Below, piece by piece: positions 11,486 to 11,843 of a stretch of 11,843 nucleotides of DNA. Origin of the DNA: an uncultured Clostridia bacterium (GTDB lineage Bacteria; Bacillota; Clostridia; Oscillospirales; CAG-272); assembly GCA_947624945.1 (NCBI GenBank), contig CANQMJ010000071.1, positions 1-11,843 of the forward strand, read 5' to 3'. Made by a program: the position numbers and the translations under genes. The notes under the pieces were generated by a model. It ran no database searches. It was not told the DNA's origin and was given only the letters and a program-made list of their open reading frames with translations. The number at the start of each line of letters is the position of its first letter. Within the stretch, counting starts at the first letter, position 1.

Positions 11486-11843
11486 ATGTCAAGAATAGGC
11501 AGAAAAGAAATAGTTATCCCCGCAGGCGTCGACATCAAGGTCGAGGAGGGCAACAAGGTCACCGTCAAGGGACCTAAGGGAACAGTCACACAGGTGCTGC
11601 ATCCGAGAATGACCGTTTCGGTCGAAGGCAATGTCGCACACGTGACGCGTCCGACCGATGAGAAGGAAGACAAGTCTCTGCATGGTCTTACGCGCACGCT
11701 TCTGCACAACATGGTAGTCGGCGTGTCGGAGGGCTACGAGAGAAAGCTTGAGATAGTCGGTACAGGCTACAGAGCGGCTCTCAACGGCAAGACGCTCGTC
11801 CTTAACCTCGGTTATTCGCACGATATAAAGGTGGAGCCCGAAG
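11486..11843 (+). CDS. rplF: 50S ribosomal protein L6, N-terminal part (cut by window edge)
   Basis: L6 binds 23S rRNA near the GTPase-associated region and the sarcin-ricin loop. The window holds 119 of the expected 175-180 codons, open to the right edge. The N-terminus MSRIGRKEIVIPAGVDIKVE and the VKGPKGTVTQ strand are typical. They are followed by HGLTRTLLHNMVVGVSEGYE and the VGTGYRAAL block that begins the second repeat domain. AAGGGGGT (11471-11478), overlapping the rpsH stop, is the ribosome binding site, 7 bases before the ATG. rplR, rpsE and rpmD would be expected next. Confidence 0.97.
   Translation, partial: MSRIGRKEIVIPAGVDIKVEEGNKVTVKGPKGTVTQVLHPRMTVSVEGNVAHVTRPTDEKEDKSLHGLTRTLLHNMVVGVSEGYERKLEIVGTGYRAALNGKTLVLNLGYSHDIKVEPE

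Overview
The window looks like chromosomal DNA from a GC-rich member of the Clostridia (Firmicutes). The grounds are: the short zinc-ribbon form of S14 (rpsZ); L24 with a C-terminal four-cysteine ribbon; a clostridial-looking RluA-family pseudouridine synthase with an NRID catalytic motif; an uninterrupted S10-spc ribosomal-protein cluster; and strong AGGAGG-type ribosome binding sites. The taxonomic call is an inference from protein character; no database was searched.

Layout. Positions 1-2000 carry two genes on the minus strand. The first is the 5' end of asd (aspartate-semialdehyde dehydrogenase, cut by the left edge). The second is a complete lnt-type apolipoprotein N-acyltransferase. Each has a TTTACA-17-TATAAT promoter. 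A divergent promoter (TTGCAA-17-TACAAT with an extended -10) drives upp (uracil phosphoribosyltransferase) and a translationally coupled RluA-family pseudouridine synthase on the plus strand. A 406-base gap follows (3713-4118). It holds AT-rich inverted repeats, an intrinsic terminator, a promoter whose -35 box lies in the terminator hairpin, and a leader of about 260 bases before rpsJ.

From 4119 to the right edge the genes run rpsJ, rplC, rplD, rplW, rplB, rpsS, rplV, rpsC, rplP, rpmC, rpsQ, rplN, rplX, rplE, rpsZ, rpsH and partial rplF, all plus strand and in canonical order. Most gaps are 1-40 bases, with no terminator between the S10 part (to rpsQ) and the spc part (from rplN), so they probably form one long transcription unit. 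The products are assembly proteins of the 30S and 50S subunits.

The coding content is ordinary housekeeping, and I see no mobile element, CRISPR array, tRNA, rRNA or defence system. What is not explained by the genes is three structured non-coding stretches in the ribosomal operon: the rpsJ leader (3859-4118, with duplicated elements that can pair in alternative ways), the unusually long rpsJ-rplC spacer (4431-4580) and the rpsZ-rpsH spacer (10948-11076, a long hairpin). They are candidates for ribosomal-protein autoregulatory mRNA sites. Their structures were drawn by hand from complementarity and have not been tested by folding or covariation.
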